A DNA stretch of 64,000 bases, taken from NCBI RefSeq assembly GCF_003947415.1, contig NZ_QHKL01000006.1, positions 186,001 through 250,000 on the forward strand, given 5' to 3'. Shown here one piece after another: positions 40,121-48,825 of the stretch; the stretch's first letter is position 1, and every line of letters starts with the position of its first letter. The stretch is from Amycolatopsis sp. WAC 01376. Lineage in GTDB: Bacteria > Actinomycetota > Actinomycetes > Mycobacteriales > Pseudonocardiaceae. The notes under the pieces were generated by a model. That model did not search any database and had not been told where the DNA came from. It was given only the letters and a program-made list of their open reading frames with translations. The translations under genes and the position numbers were made by a program.

Positions 40121-41962
40121 CTAGGCCTCGGCGAGCGTTTCGAGGATCTGCTCGCCGTACTTGGCGAGCTTGTTCTCGCCGACGCCGCTGACCGAACCCA
40201 GCTCCTGCAGCGTGGCGGGCCGTTTGGTGGCGATCTGGCGCAGGGTCGCGTCGTGGAAGATCACGTACGCGGGCACTCCCTGCTCCTTCGCCGCCGCGGC
40301 TCGCCACGACCGCAGCAGTTCGAACACCGGCGCCGCCTCGGCGGGCATGTCGGCGGCCGCGGCCTTCTTCGTACTGGACCGCGCCGCGGCCTTGGCCGCC
40401 CGCTCCGGCTCACGCCGCAGCTGGACCTTCCGCTGCCCGCTCAGCACCTCGGCACTGCCCTCGGTCAGCACGAGCGAGCCGTAGTCGCCCTCGACCGCCG
40501 CGAGCCCCTGCGCCAGCAGTTGCCGCACCACGGCCCGCCACTCGGGCTCCTTCAGCTCCGTGCCGATCCCGAACACCTTCAGCGAGTCGTGCCGATGCTG
40601 CGTCACCTTCGGCGTCGACTTGCCGAGCAGGATGTCGATGAGCTGCCCCGCGCCGAACTTCTGCCGCCGCTCGTTCTGCAGCCGGACGATGGTGGAGAGG
40701 AGTTTCTGCGCCGGGATCGTGCCGTCCCAGGTCTCCGGCGGCGCCAGGCAGGTGTCGCAGTTGCCGCACGGCTCGCTCTGCTGCCCGAAGTAGTTCAGCA
40801 CCTGCACGCGACGGCATTCGACCGTCTCGCACAGCGCCAGCATCGCGTTGAGGTGGGCGCTCAGCTGCCGCTTGTGCGCCTCGGACCCCTCCGACATGTC
40901 GATCATCTTGCGCTGCTGGACGACGTCCTGGAGGCCGTACGCCAGCCACGCCGTCGACGGCAGCCCGTCACGACCGGCGCGACCGGTCTCCTGGTAGTAA
41001 CCCTCGACGGACTTCGGCAGGTCCAGGTGCGCGACGAATCGTACGTCGGGCTTGTCGATGCCCATGCCGAACGCGATCGTCGCGACGACGATCAGCCCGT
41101 CCTCGCGCAGGAACCGCGACTGGTGCTTCGCGCGTGTCCGCGCGTCCAGCCCGGCGTGATAGGGCACCGCCGGAATCCCGTTCTCGACCAGGAAGTCCGC
41201 GGTCTTCTCCACCGAGTTCCGCGACAGGCAGTAGACGATGCCCGCGTCGCCCTGGTGCTCGGTGCGCAGCAGCTCCAACAGCTGCCGCTGCGGCGAGTTC
41301 TTGCCGACGATCCGGTACTGGATGTTCGGCCGGTCGAAACTCGCGACGAAATGCCGCGCGTCCTCCAGCTTGAGCCGGGACGCGATCTCGGCGTGCGTCG
41401 TCTTGGTGGCGGTGGCGGTGAGCGCGATCCTCGGCACGTCCGGCCAGCGCTCGTGCACCGCGGACAGCATCAGGTAGTCGGGCCGGAAATCGTGCCCCCA
41501 CTGGGAGACACAGTGCGCCTCGTCGATCGCGAACAGCGAGATCTTGCCGCGATCGAGCAGCCGCACGGTGGATTCGACCGAAAGCCGCTCCGGTGCCAGG
41601 TACAGCAGGTCCAGCTCGCCGGCGACGAAGGCGGCCTCGACCCTGTTCCGCTCGGCGTAGTCCTGCGTCGAGTTCAGGAAACCCGCGCGCACGCCGAGGT
41701 TGCGCAGCGCGTCGACCTGGTCCTGCATCAACGCGATCAGCGGCGAGATCACCACCCCGACGCCCGGCCGGACCAGCGCGGGGATCTGGTAGCACAGTGA
41801 CTTCCCGCCGCCGGTGGGCATGAGGACGAGCGCGTCACCGCCTGCGATGACGTGTTCGACGATGGCGTGCTGGTCGCCGCGGAAGTCGTCGTAGCCGAAG
41901 ACGCGGTTCAGCGTTTCCAGGGCTTCCGAGACTTCCGAGGTACCGATGTCGGGGGCTGCCAC
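40121..41962 (-). CDS. recQ: RecQ-type ATP-dependent DNA helicase
   Basis: This 613-aa 3'-5' helicase acts in recombination and fork repair. The Q-motif/Walker A is T-G-G-G-K-S, Walker B is D-E-A-H, and the aromatic-rich loop C-V-S-Q-W-G-H-D-F-R-P-D-Y is diagnostic of RecQ. The zinc domain uses C-E-T-V-E-C-R-R and C-G-N-C-D-T-C. A winged helix follows in residues about 410-510, then an Ala-rich linker and a C-terminal HRDC domain (Q-E-L-G-S-V-S-G-V-G-E-N-K-L). Length matches E. coli RecQ (609 aa). The GTG start at 41962 is near the Q-motif and no ribosome site is obvious. Confidence 0.96.
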   Translation of the reverse strand: MAAPDIGTSEVSEALETLNRVFGYDDFRGDQHAIVEHVIAGGDALVLMPTGGGKSLCYQIPALVRPGVGVVISPLIALMQDQVDALRNLGVRAGFLNSTQDYAERNRVEAAFVAGELDLLYLAPERLSVESTVRLLDRGKISLFAIDEAHCVSQWGHDFRPDYLMLSAVHERWPDVPRIALTATATKTTHAEIASRLKLEDARHFVASFDRPNIQYRIVGKNSPQRQLLELLRTEHQGDAGIVYCLSRNSVEKTADFLVENGIPAVPYHAGLDARTRAKHQSRFLREDGLIVVATIAFGMGIDKPDVRFVAHLDLPKSVEGYYQETGRAGRDGLPSTAWLAYGLQDVVQQRKMIDMSEGSEAHKRQLSAHLNAMLALCETVECRRVQVLNYFGQQSEPCGNCDTCLAPPETWDGTIPAQKLLSTIVRLQNERRQKFGAGQLIDILLGKSTPKVTQHRHDSLKVFGIGTELKEPEWRAVVRQLLAQGLAAVEGDYGSLVLTEGSAEVLSGQRKVQLRREPERAAKAAARSSTKKAAAADMPAEAAPVFELLRSWRAAAAKEQGVPAYVIFHDATLRQIATKRPATLQELGSVSGVGENKLAKYGEQILETLAEA

Positions 41963-42010
41963 CCGGACGATTCTAGGGGCGGGGTCCGACAGTCCACGCG
42001 CCCGCGCACC

Positions 42011-42832
42011 TCAGCGCGGGAACTCCCAGTCCAGCGCCCGGTTCGCGGTGACGACCGGCCGGTAGCCGCCGACGACCGGCCCGCCGGTCTCCAGCGCCGC
42101 CGCGGTCTGCTCCAGCAGTTCGGTCAGGGTCGCGGGCAAGCGGTCGAAGCCCACCGACCCCTCGTGGTTCCAGTCGCCGAGCCGCCCGGTGCCGGTGCGC
42201 TGGTCGAGCAACAGCCCGTCACCACCGCCGTCGACGGCGACCGGCACGAACCGTCCGTGCCACCAGGAACCGACGTTGCCGTCCAGCCCGCTCGAGATCA
42301 GCACATCGCACATGACCTTCGCTTGGCTCGCGACGGTTTCCGTGGACGCGAGGTGGTGGAACGGGGGTAAAGCGAAGCTTTCGCCGATGCCCGAGACACC
42401 GTCGTGCCGCAGCAGGAAGGCGACGAGTTCGGCAGGGAAGGCGACGCCGGTCTTCCGTTGCGCCTCGGCGATCCGCGCGATCGTCGCGGGCGGGCGGAGG
42501 GTCTTCGCCGTCGTCGGCGCGTTGGCCTTGAGCCACCGTTCGACACGGTCCCAGGCGGCGTTCACCCGCCGGGTGGTCGCCTCGGGGACCGGGGCGAGTT
42601 CGGCAGGGCCCTGTCCCAGGCGGCAGCCACTGTCGACGGTGAGCGTCGGCCGGGTCGTGGGCGCGGGTGCGGCCGTCGAATAGGACGGCAAGCGAGGTGT
42701 CGCCGGCGGGGCCGGGTACGACTGCACTCCCTTGTCCCGCCCACCGCGTTCCGTGACCGCGAAGACGAGCCCCAGCACGATGACGACGCTCGCGACGGCG
42801 ATCACGACGGCACGCCCCCACCCCTTGCGCAT
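42011..42832 (-). CDS. Membrane-anchored SUKH (SMI1/KNR4-like) domain protein
   Basis: This 273-aa protein has an N-terminal anchor (residues 8-27), a proline/threonine-rich linker to about 65, and a SMI1/KNR4 domain from about 95 to 270. The domain is recognised from R-V-N-A-A-W-D-R-V-E-R-W-L-K, the A-E-A-Q-R-K-T-G-V-A-F-P-A-E-L-V-A-F-L-L-R-H-D-G segment and the later F-V-P-V-A-V-D-G-G-G-D-G-L-L-L-D block. SUKH proteins are often immunity proteins against polymorphic toxins, but this one is anchored on the membrane and no toxin gene is adjacent. Other SUKH members have cellular roles. Confidence 0.8.
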   Translation of the reverse strand: MRKGWGRAVVIAVASVVIVLGLVFAVTERGGRDKGVQSYPAPPATPRLPSYSTAAPAPTTRPTLTVDSGCRLGQGPAELAPVPEATTRRVNAAWDRVERWLKANAPTTAKTLRPPATIARIAEAQRKTGVAFPAELVAFLLRHDGVSGIGESFALPPFHHLASTETVASQAKVMCDVLISSGLDGNVGSWWHGRFVPVAVDGGGDGLLLDQRTGTGRLGDWNHEGSVGFDRLPATLTELLEQTAAALETGGPVVGGYRPVVTANRALDWEFPR

Positions 42833-42841
42833 GGGCCGACC

Positions 42842-43183
42842 CTAGTCTTCGGCGGCCTTCCGGCGCTCGCGGCGGCCACGGGCGATCTCGGTGGCGAGCG
42901 CGTCGAGCGGCCCGGTCCAGAAACGCCGGTACTGCTCCAGCCAGCCGTCGATCTCCTTGAGCGGGCCGGGATCCACCGAGTACAGCCGCCGCGCGCCCTC
43001 GGCGCGGACGGTGGTGAAGCCGTTCTCGCGCAGGACGCGCAGATGCTGGGAGACCGCGGGCTGCGAGATCCCGAACTCGGCGCGCACCACCGTGGTCACG
43101 TCACCGGAGCTCTGTTCCCCGCCCGCGAGCAGTTCCAGGATCCGGCGGCGCACCGGATCCCCCAGGACGTCGAACGCGTGCAT
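42842..43183 (-). CDS. ArsR-family repressor without metal-site cysteines
   Basis: This 113-aa winged-helix regulator starts H-A-F-D-V-L-G-D-P-V-R-R-R-I-L-E-L-L and has the recognition helix S-Q-P-A-V-S-Q-H-L-R-V-L. It has no cysteine and no His cluster in the positions used by ArsR, CadC or SmtB, so it probably senses something other than a metal. The frame remains open upstream but the ATG at 43183 opens the conserved first helix. It is divergent from a DinB-family gene, and a 10-bp palindrome (CTTATATAAG, 43206-43215) lies in the gap. It likely represses both. Confidence 0.88.
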   Translation of the reverse strand: MHAFDVLGDPVRRRILELLAGGEQSSGDVTTVVRAEFGISQPAVSQHLRVLRENGFTTVRAEGARRLYSVDPGPLKEIDGWLEQYRRFWTGPLDALATEIARGRRERRKAAED

Positions 43184-43205
43184 CCCGCAACTATCACGGC
43201 CTGGG

Positions 43206-43215
43206 CTTATATAAG
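43206..43215. promoter_or_regulatory. AT-rich palindrome in the ArsR/DinB divergent gap
   Basis: CTTATATAAG is a perfect 10-bp palindrome within a very GC-rich gap, 22 bases from the ArsR start codon. AT-rich inverted repeats of this kind are typical ArsR operators. Binding is inferred. Confidence 0.45.
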
Positions 43216-43281
43216 TCAAGGTTGTAAGGCAGGGGTCACCTCGCGGTGTCATGGTGGAGGGAGACGCAGGAAGGGGATTCG

Positions 43282-43794
43282 ATGAAACTGGCCGAAGTGG
43301 TGGCCGACGGGTTCGGCCGCGTCCAAGAGGTCGTGCACGCCGCCGTCGAGGGGTTGGACGCCGACCAGCTGACCGAGAGCCCGGCTCCGGGCGCGAACAC
43401 GATCGCCTGGCTGGTCTGGCATCTGACCAGGGTGCAGGACGATCACCTCGCCGACCTGATGGGCACCGAACAGATCTGGACCGCGCAGGACTGGGTAGGC
43501 CGCTTCTCGCTGCCCTTCCCGGCGTCGGACACCGGATACGGACATCGCCCTGAGGACGTCGAGGCGGTCCGTGTCGACTCCGCCGAGCTGCTGACCGGGT
43601 ACTACGACGCGGTCCACGAAGCGACGACGGCGTGGGCAGCCGGACTGGCCGAAGCCGACCTCGACCGTATCGTCGACGACGCGTGGGATCCGCCCGTGAC
43701 CCTCGGGGTTCGCCTGGTCAGCGTGCTTTCCGACGATCTCCAGCACGCCGGGCAGGCCGCGTACGTCCGAGGGCTCGTACTCCGCGATACGTAG
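43282..43794 (+). CDS. DinB-family (DUF664) mycothiol-type protein
   Basis: This 170-aa four-helix-bundle protein resembles DinB/DUF664 members. The family metal-site histidines are visible in V-W-H-L-T-R-V-Q-D-D-H and L-S-D-D-L-Q-H-A-G-Q-A-A-Y-V-R-G-L. In actinobacteria such proteins are putative mycothiol-dependent S-transferases or maleylpyruvate isomerase relatives. The ATG at 43282 has AAGGGG about 8 bases upstream. It is divergent from an ArsR regulator, which suggests it is induced by a toxic electrophile or other stress; that is inference. Confidence 0.82.
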   Translation: MKLAEVVADGFGRVQEVVHAAVEGLDADQLTESPAPGANTIAWLVWHLTRVQDDHLADLMGTEQIWTAQDWVGRFSLPFPASDTGYGHRPEDVEAVRVDSAELLTGYYDAVHEATTAWAAGLAEADLDRIVDDAWDPPVTLGVRLVSVLSDDLQHAGQAAYVRGLVLRDT

Positions 43795-43851
43795 TCGAGG
43801 TGCCGCTCCACGACGGACGACGTGAGCTCAGCCTGCGGAAACACTGGGCAC

Positions 43852-44415
43852 ATGAGTACTTCCACAGTGCGGCGACCGCCGATGACGCTCACCCCGCGGT
43901 GGCGGAAACTCGTCCTCGTCGTCCATGTCGTTTCGTCACTCGGCTGGCTCGGGATCACCATGGTGAACGCGGTCCTGACCTTCACCTCCGTGTTCACCGA
44001 AGACGCCCGCCGTCAGCACGGGGCCATCCTGATGATGGACCAGATCGGCGGCTACCTGCTGCTGCCGGTCAGCCTGACCGCCCTGATCAGCGGGATCGTG
44101 CTCAGTGTCGGCACGAAATGGGGACTGATCCGGTACAAGTGGGTCGCGATCAAACTGGTGCTGACCCTGGTCGCCGCCGGGCTGACGCTGTTCTCCCTGC
44201 TGCCGGGGATCCGGGAACTGGCGGCGGCAGCCGAGTCCACTATGGACGGTGCGTTCGTGGAAGCGGGCCGCCGGGTGGACGGGTTCTACCCGATCATCGT
44301 GTCCACGACGATGTACGTGACCATGACCGTGCTGTCGGTCTACAAGCCCGGAGGCAAGACACCCTACGGACGCCGGGTGGCCGCCGCGCGGGTTCGCGAA
44401 CGTCAGCCGGCTTAG
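43852..44415 (+). CDS. DUF2269-like four-helix membrane protein
   Basis: This 187-aa protein has four membrane helices at residues about 22-45, 60-84, 100-122 and 145-165. The W-R-K-L-V-L-V-V-H-V-V-S-S-L-G-W-L-G start and the conserved His in the first helix resemble DUF2269 and haem-binding integral membrane families. An internal ATG at 43882 could also be the start. The stop codon TAG lies on the edge of a MITE insertion: TA is the flanking target duplication and G the first element base. Confidence 0.75.
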   Translation: MSTSTVRRPPMTLTPRWRKLVLVVHVVSSLGWLGITMVNAVLTFTSVFTEDARRQHGAILMMDQIGGYLLLPVSLTALISGIVLSVGTKWGLIRYKWVAIKLVLTLVAAGLTLFSLLPGIRELAAAAESTMDGAFVEAGRRVDGFYPIIVSTTMYVTMTVLSVYKPGGKTPYGRRVAAARVRERQPA

Positions 44416-44577
44416 GCCGTGTCTTGTAAGTCTGTCCGCGGTCTCCGCGCCCAGGTGGTCCCTGACGGCACGGGCGGACGCGGCCGAGTACGACCCGGTA
44501 CGAGGCCGATCCGCCCGCACCGCCAGAGACCACCTGGATCACGAAGCCCATCGAACAGACTTACAAGACACGGCCTA
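44413..44577. mobile_element. 165-bp MITE inserted in shared stop codons (TA target)
   Basis: Perfect 23-base terminal inverted repeats (44413-44435, 44555-44577, core GGCCGTGTCTTGTAAGTC) bound the element. The inner part is also palindromic: CCAGGTGGTC/GACCACCTGG and CGGGCGGA/TCCGCCCG, so the whole element can fold into one hairpin. The ends are flanked by TA, as in IS630/Tc1-type insertions. There is no room for a transposase. Its borders form the stop codons of both flanking convergent genes. Confidence 0.85.
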
Positions 44578-45444
44578 GAACTCCTCAAGCGCTTCATCGA
44601 CCCGCTCGGCTTCGCCGCGCAGATCGTCCAAGACGGTCTGCGCGGCCGCGGTCTCGCCGTTCGCGGTCTCTTCCTCGAGTTCGGCGTCGGCGAGCCGCCG
44701 CCGGAGGTCGTTCGCCTTCTCGGTGGCCTTTTCGGACCGGCGTTCGGCGCGGGAGAGGTCGATCTCGGCCTGCTTGCGGGCCTTCGCGAGATCGGCCGCC
44801 TCGCGCCGGAGCCGGTTGAACTCCGCTATCCGTTTCTCTTCGCGTTCGGCCTCTTCGCGGGCCCTGGCGGTCCGCTCCTGGTCGGCCTTCTCCGCGGCCT
44901 CCCGTTTCGCCTTCCGCCGATCGTCCAAATGCGACACGGTGGCGGGCTTTTCCCGTTCCGGAGCGGGTTTGCGCTTCGGTTGCGGGGTGAACCCGCTGGT
45001 CAGCCACTGATCGCCCGAGCTGTCCGCGCCGCTGCTCAGCCGCCCGGCCAGCGCGAGTGCCGCCACCTCGGGATCGGCCACGACGGCTTCGAGGGTCGCT
45101 TCGACTTCGCGGGTGACAGGCTCGCTCATCGACCGTTCGTCCCGCAGGATCCGGTTCACCAGTTCCTGACGCCGCCGGGCCAGCTTGCGCAGGTCCGCGC
45201 CGGCCAGGGCCGAATGGGCCTTTCGCAGATCGTCGCCCAGCCTTGCCAGCTCCGCGAGCTCGGGGGAGCCCGCCCGGCGATTGAGGATCGTGGCCGCGAG
45301 CGTGGGCTTCCGCAATGCGCGGATCCGTTCGGCCAAGGCGGCTTCCCCCGCCGCTTTTGCCTCTTTCGCCCGTTGGTTGCGCACCGACACGAACTCGGCC
45401 GGATCGCCGGCGTAGAGCTCATCCGCGACCTGGTCGAAGTCCAT
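44575..45444 (-). CDS. Hypothetical protein with C-terminal coiled coil
   Basis: This 289-aa protein is not recognised. Residues 1-100 look globular with helical repeats (D-F-D-Q-V-A-D-E-L-Y and P-T-L-A-A-T-I-L-N-R-R-A-G), a middle part of about 100-185 contains a conserved-looking R-R-Q-E-L-V-N-R-I-L, and residues about 190-289 form a long Ala/Glu/Arg coiled coil. The ATG at 45444 has GGAGG three bases upstream. No signal peptide is present. The stop codon is formed at the right edge of the MITE. It is divergent from the membrane protein gene at 45708, with a 263-bp gap that shows no clear gene. Confidence 0.65.
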   Translation of the reverse strand: MDFDQVADELYAGDPAEFVSVRNQRAKEAKAAGEAALAERIRALRKPTLAATILNRRAGSPELAELARLGDDLRKAHSALAGADLRKLARRRQELVNRILRDERSMSEPVTREVEATLEAVVADPEVAALALAGRLSSGADSSGDQWLTSGFTPQPKRKPAPEREKPATVSHLDDRRKAKREAAEKADQERTARAREEAEREEKRIAEFNRLRREAADLAKARKQAEIDLSRAERRSEKATEKANDLRRRLADAELEEETANGETAAAQTVLDDLRGEAERVDEALEEF

Positions 45445-45707
45445 CGTCCTCCGCAGGGTCAGTGGCCGGTCAAGGCCGATCAGGTGGCCATGCTGCCGCA
45501 TTCGTCCGACGATGATCCCACGAGACCGCGGAGCTTTCACCTTTTCGGTGGTATTCGGTCACGCTCCACTTTCGGCGTACCCGGCGGAACGCGGATTACC
45601 CGGGGCCGGTCGGCCCAAGGACAGATCGGCATTTTGGAGGTGGTGCGACCCCTCCGGCGCAACAACGATGAGCGGCAGGGGGAAGCCATCTGCCGCTGGA
45701 GGCACGA

Positions 45708-46658
45708 ATGTCCGTCACCGAACGCGCTCCCGTTTCGCCGCAGGCGCATTTCCTCGGCTCCGGTCCGTATCCGGAACATCGGTGGCGGGTGGTGCTCTGG
45801 TCCGTCCTCGCCGGATTCGCGCTGACGGTGATCTGGTCGGCGCCCTTTGTGGACAGTGTGATCGGCGACAGCGTCGCCAACACCCTCCTCGGTCACGACG
45901 CCAAGGAGACCCCGATCGGCGGAGTGCTGGCCGGGACGTTCTTCGCGTTCGTCTCCGGCCTCGCCGGAACGTTCACCGCGTGCAATATCGCCGCTTTCGG
46001 CGCCGTCGCGCCGCTTGTCGGCGGAGGGGCCACCGGGCGGCCGAAGTTCACCGACACCTTGAAGCCGCTGGGCTGGATCGCGGCGGGAATGCTGACGGTC
46101 TCCGTGGTGTACGGCGTCGTCGTCGCGCTCGTCGGCACGAGGATGCCGCAGTTCTCGACGGTTTCGTCGCCGGGCGGGCTCACCCCGCGGAACATCCAGT
46201 CGATGATCGTCTACGGCGTGATCGGGATCGTGTTCATCGTGCTGGGCCTGGCGTCCGTCGGCCTCGTCCGCAACCCGATCGGCGGCCTCACCCGCCGGTT
46301 CCCGCCCGCGCCGCTCGTGCTGATGGGCGCGCTCATCGGCGGATTCCTGATCGGCAGGCCGTTCCCGCTGTTCCGGATGATGTTCCGCAGCGCGGCCGAA
46401 AGCCACAACGTCTTCTACGGCGCCGCCGCGTTCTCCCTCCAGTCGGTCGGCAACATCCTGGTGATGGCGTTGTTGTTCCTGCTGCTCACCCACGGCACGG
46501 GCGGGCGGCTTCAGCGATGGATGCTCGCGAAACCCACCAGGATCGCCGTGGTGACCGGTGCCGCGTTGCTGGTCGCCGGCACTTTCACGCTGCTGTACTG
46601 GGATCTGCGGGTGCTGGGCCGGACCGGCGTCATCTGGTATCCGATCATCAAGTGGTGA
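45708..46658 (+). CDS. Polytopic membrane protein of unknown function
   Basis: This 316-aa protein has about seven or eight hydrophobic segments (residues about 28-48, 72-100, 118-142, 165-188, 205-225, 245-265, 275-297). A Cys in the second segment, in G-T-F-T-A-C-N-I-A-A-F-G-A-V-A-P, recalls the CcdA/DsbD membrane motif but lacks its second Cys. No soluble catalytic domain is present. The ATG start lies after a short AT-rich region and a GGAGG stretch about 9 bases upstream. Its 3' end overlaps the convergent TetR gene by 11 bases. Transport is a guess. Confidence 0.65.
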   Translation: MSVTERAPVSPQAHFLGSGPYPEHRWRVVLWSVLAGFALTVIWSAPFVDSVIGDSVANTLLGHDAKETPIGGVLAGTFFAFVSGLAGTFTACNIAAFGAVAPLVGGGATGRPKFTDTLKPLGWIAAGMLTVSVVYGVVVALVGTRMPQFSTVSSPGGLTPRNIQSMIVYGVIGIVFIVLGLASVGLVRNPIGGLTRRFPPAPLVLMGALIGGFLIGRPFPLFRMMFRSAAESHNVFYGAAAFSLQSVGNILVMALLFLLLTHGTGGRLQRWMLAKPTRIAVVTGAALLVAGTFTLLYWDLRVLGRTGVIWYPIIKW

Positions 46659-47274
46659 ACAGCCGCGCCAGCAGTTGTTCGACCGATTCCTGAAGGCACC
46701 TCGCCGCGTCTGCCCGGCCGGCGAGGTGTTTCAGCAGACCTTGCTGGAACAGGCCGTCGAAGAGCGCGTACGTCGTCGACGAGGCGAAATCCGCCGGCTT
46801 CCCGAGAAGTTCCGCATAGCGGGAGACGACCCGCCAGATCATCAGTTCGAGTGTCTCGTCGATGGCGAGGACCTCGGTCTGGAACAACTTCTCGAACAGG
46901 CTCTGGTTACGCAGGTCGTACCAGAGCCGGTGCAGCCGGGCGTTTTCCCGCAGCGTGGCCGCCGTCGCGGCACCGAAGGCGCGCTTCAGTTCTTCGGCCG
47001 TTTCCGCGGTCTCGACCATCCGGTCGTACCGGGTGACGCATTCGGCCTTGTACTGCTTGACGCAGTAGGTGATCAGCTCGGCCTTGTTCCGGAAGTAATA
47101 ATGCAGTACCCCGTGGGAGAACTCGGAGTTCTGCGCGATCTCCCGCAGGCTCGTGCGCGCGTAGCCCAGTTCGGACAACGTGACCAGCGCCGACATCGCC
47201 AGCTGCGCGCGTCGCTGGTCGAATCTGTCCACCCGGCGGGTTTCGTCACCGCTGCGGTCCGCCACGTCGGTCAC
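46648..47274 (-). CDS. TetR-family transcriptional regulator
   Basis: This 208-aa regulator has a TetR helix-turn-helix near residues 18-65 (A-R-T-S-L-R-E-I-A-Q-N-S-E-F-S-H-G-V-L-H-Y-Y-F-R-N-K-A-E-L-I). The C-terminal ligand domain has several conserved Trp and Tyr residues (R-L-W-Y-D-L-R-N-Q-S-L-F) and resembles TetR_C of the BetI type. The start may be the GTG at 47274 or the GTG at 47319 (45 bases longer); neither has a clear ribosome site. It converges on the membrane protein gene and overlaps it by 11 bases. The ligand is unknown. Confidence 0.85.
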   Translation of the reverse strand: MTDVADRSGDETRRVDRFDQRRAQLAMSALVTLSELGYARTSLREIAQNSEFSHGVLHYYFRNKAELITYCVKQYKAECVTRYDRMVETAETAEELKRAFGAATAATLRENARLHRLWYDLRNQSLFEKLFQTEVLAIDETLELMIWRVVSRYAELLGKPADFASSTTYALFDGLFQQGLLKHLAGRADAARCLQESVEQLLARLFTT

Positions 47275-47367
47275 AGTTCCCGGTTCCCGTCGCCTCGGGT
47301 GCCCGCCGGACACGAGCACGTCGCCGGATTCTAGCCTGGGAAAGGGTTTTCTTGCGCCCGATAGAAT

Positions 47368-47676
47368 TCATTCGAGCCATTCGGTGACGAAGTGGTCGTT
47401 CTCGTGGATGTGGACCGCTTCGTAGGTCTCCGGGCCGATCACGGCGAACTTGTGCGGGGTGTCCGCGGGCACGACGAGGACGTCGCCGGCGCCGCCTTCA
47501 CGTTCGGCGTCGCCGATGGTGAACCTGGCCCGGCCGCGGACGATGACGAACGTTTCCCGGTACGGGTGCTGGTGCAGCCTCGGTCCGGAACCGTCGACGT
47601 CGGTCCGTTCGCGGATGATCGAGATTCCGGAGCCGATGTCGCGGCCTTCGACGTTTCCCAGGTTGTCGGTGGTCAT
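47368..47676 (-). CDS. Single-domain cupin protein
   Basis: This 102-aa protein has a complete small cupin barrel. Metal-site residues are visible: His-x-His and Glu in L-H-Q-H-P-Y-R-E-T-F-V-I, and a late His in D-T-P-H-K-F-A. Between them is the usual G-D-V-L-V-V-P turn. Such proteins bind a metal and a small ligand and act as enzymes, isomerases or binding domains. It is on the same strand as the polyprenyl synthase gene, 36 bases downstream of it, and may be co-transcribed. Confidence 0.85.
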   Translation of the reverse strand: MTTDNLGNVEGRDIGSGISIIRERTDVDGSGPRLHQHPYRETFVIVRGRARFTIGDAEREGGAGDVLVVPADTPHKFAVIGPETYEAVHIHENDHFVTEWLE

Positions 47677-47712
47677 CCCGCCACCTTAAACCTGGTCACA
47701 CCCGTCACGGGC

Positions 47713-48741
47713 CTATTCGCCACGGTCGACCACGAACGCCGAAAGACCGACGAGCAGCGCTCTCGCCGGCCGGTCGGGGAGACCGAGCGCGAGGTCCTTC
47801 GCCTTGGCGGCGTATCCGTGGGCTTCGGCGAGGGCGCGATCGACACCGGCGGAGCCGCGCAGGAGACCGAGTGCCTCCTGGCGGACCGCAGGATCGGAAA
47901 CCGGCCCGTGGCCGATGATCTCGCGCAACCGCGCGGCATCGGGCCCCTCGTCGTCGAGCGCGTGCAGCATCGGCAGGGTGACGATGCCTTCGCGGAGGTC
48001 GGTGCCCGCGGACTTGCCGAGGTCCGTGGTGGACGCGGAGATGTCGAGGACGTCGTCGGAGATCTGGAACGCGACGCCGATCAGTTCGCCGTACTGGCCC
48101 AACGTTTCGATGGTCCGCTCATCCGCACCCGACACCTGGGCGCCGAGCCGTCCCGCCATCGCGATCAGCGAGGCGGATTTGTCGGCCATCACCTGGATGT
48201 GGTGTTCGTAGGGCGCGTGACGGCCACACTCTTCGAACGGTCCCGTCGTTTCCAGGAACTGCCCGCGTACGAGCCTGCCGAACGTCCGCGCCTGCGACCG
48301 CAACGCGAAGTCGCCGAGCCCGGCACCGACCCGTGCCGCGCAGGCGAGCACGTAATCGCCGATCAGGACGGCCTTCTTGTTACCCCACAACGAGTTCGCA
48401 CTGGTCACCCCATGCCGCATCGGCGCCTCGTCCATGACGTCGTCGTGGTAGAGCGTCGCGACGTGGACGAGCTCGGCGAGTACGGCCGCCGAGATCGCAT
48501 CGCCTCGTCCGTCGCCGAACGCCGCTCCGGCCAGCGCCATCAACGGCCGCAGCCGTTTTCCGCCCGCGCGCACGAGATGGGTGGCGGCTTCGGTGAGATC
48601 CGGCTGCCCCGGACTGCGCAACACCTCCTGAAGTCTGTCTTCGACCAGGGACAACCCGGTGCGGAGTTCGGCGGCGAACTCCGCGTGCCGCTCGTCGGCC
48701 GGGTCCAGCCCGATTTCGGTGAGGATCGTGGTCGTGTTCAC
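47713..48741 (-). CDS. All-trans polyprenyl diphosphate synthase (menaquinone side chain type)
   Basis: This 342-aa enzyme chains isopentenyl diphosphate units into a polyprenyl diphosphate, the likely side-chain donor for menaquinone. The first Asp-rich motif is H-D-D-V-M-D near residue 98 and the second is I-S-D-D-V-L-D near 226; R-A-G-G-K-R-L-R-P-L near 60 and G-D-Y-V-L are also typical. It resembles the heptaprenyl/GrcC group rather than FPP synthases, judged by residues just before the first motif. The product length is inferred from the family and not from the sequence alone. Confidence 0.9.
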   Translation of the reverse strand: MNTTTILTEIGLDPADERHAEFAAELRTGLSLVEDRLQEVLRSPGQPDLTEAATHLVRAGGKRLRPLMALAGAAFGDGRGDAISAAVLAELVHVATLYHDDVMDEAPMRHGVTSANSLWGNKKAVLIGDYVLACAARVGAGLGDFALRSQARTFGRLVRGQFLETTGPFEECGRHAPYEHHIQVMADKSASLIAMAGRLGAQVSGADERTIETLGQYGELIGVAFQISDDVLDISASTTDLGKSAGTDLREGIVTLPMLHALDDEGPDAARLREIIGHGPVSDPAVRQEALGLLRGSAGVDRALAEAHGYAAKAKDLALGLPDRPARALLVGLSAFVVDRGE

Positions 48742-48825
48742 GACCTCCAGCTTCCGAGCCGGACGGCCGCGACCGCATGGCGCCCGAGAGGGAGATCGTT
48801 CCCTCCCGGGAGGGAAATCGCCGGG

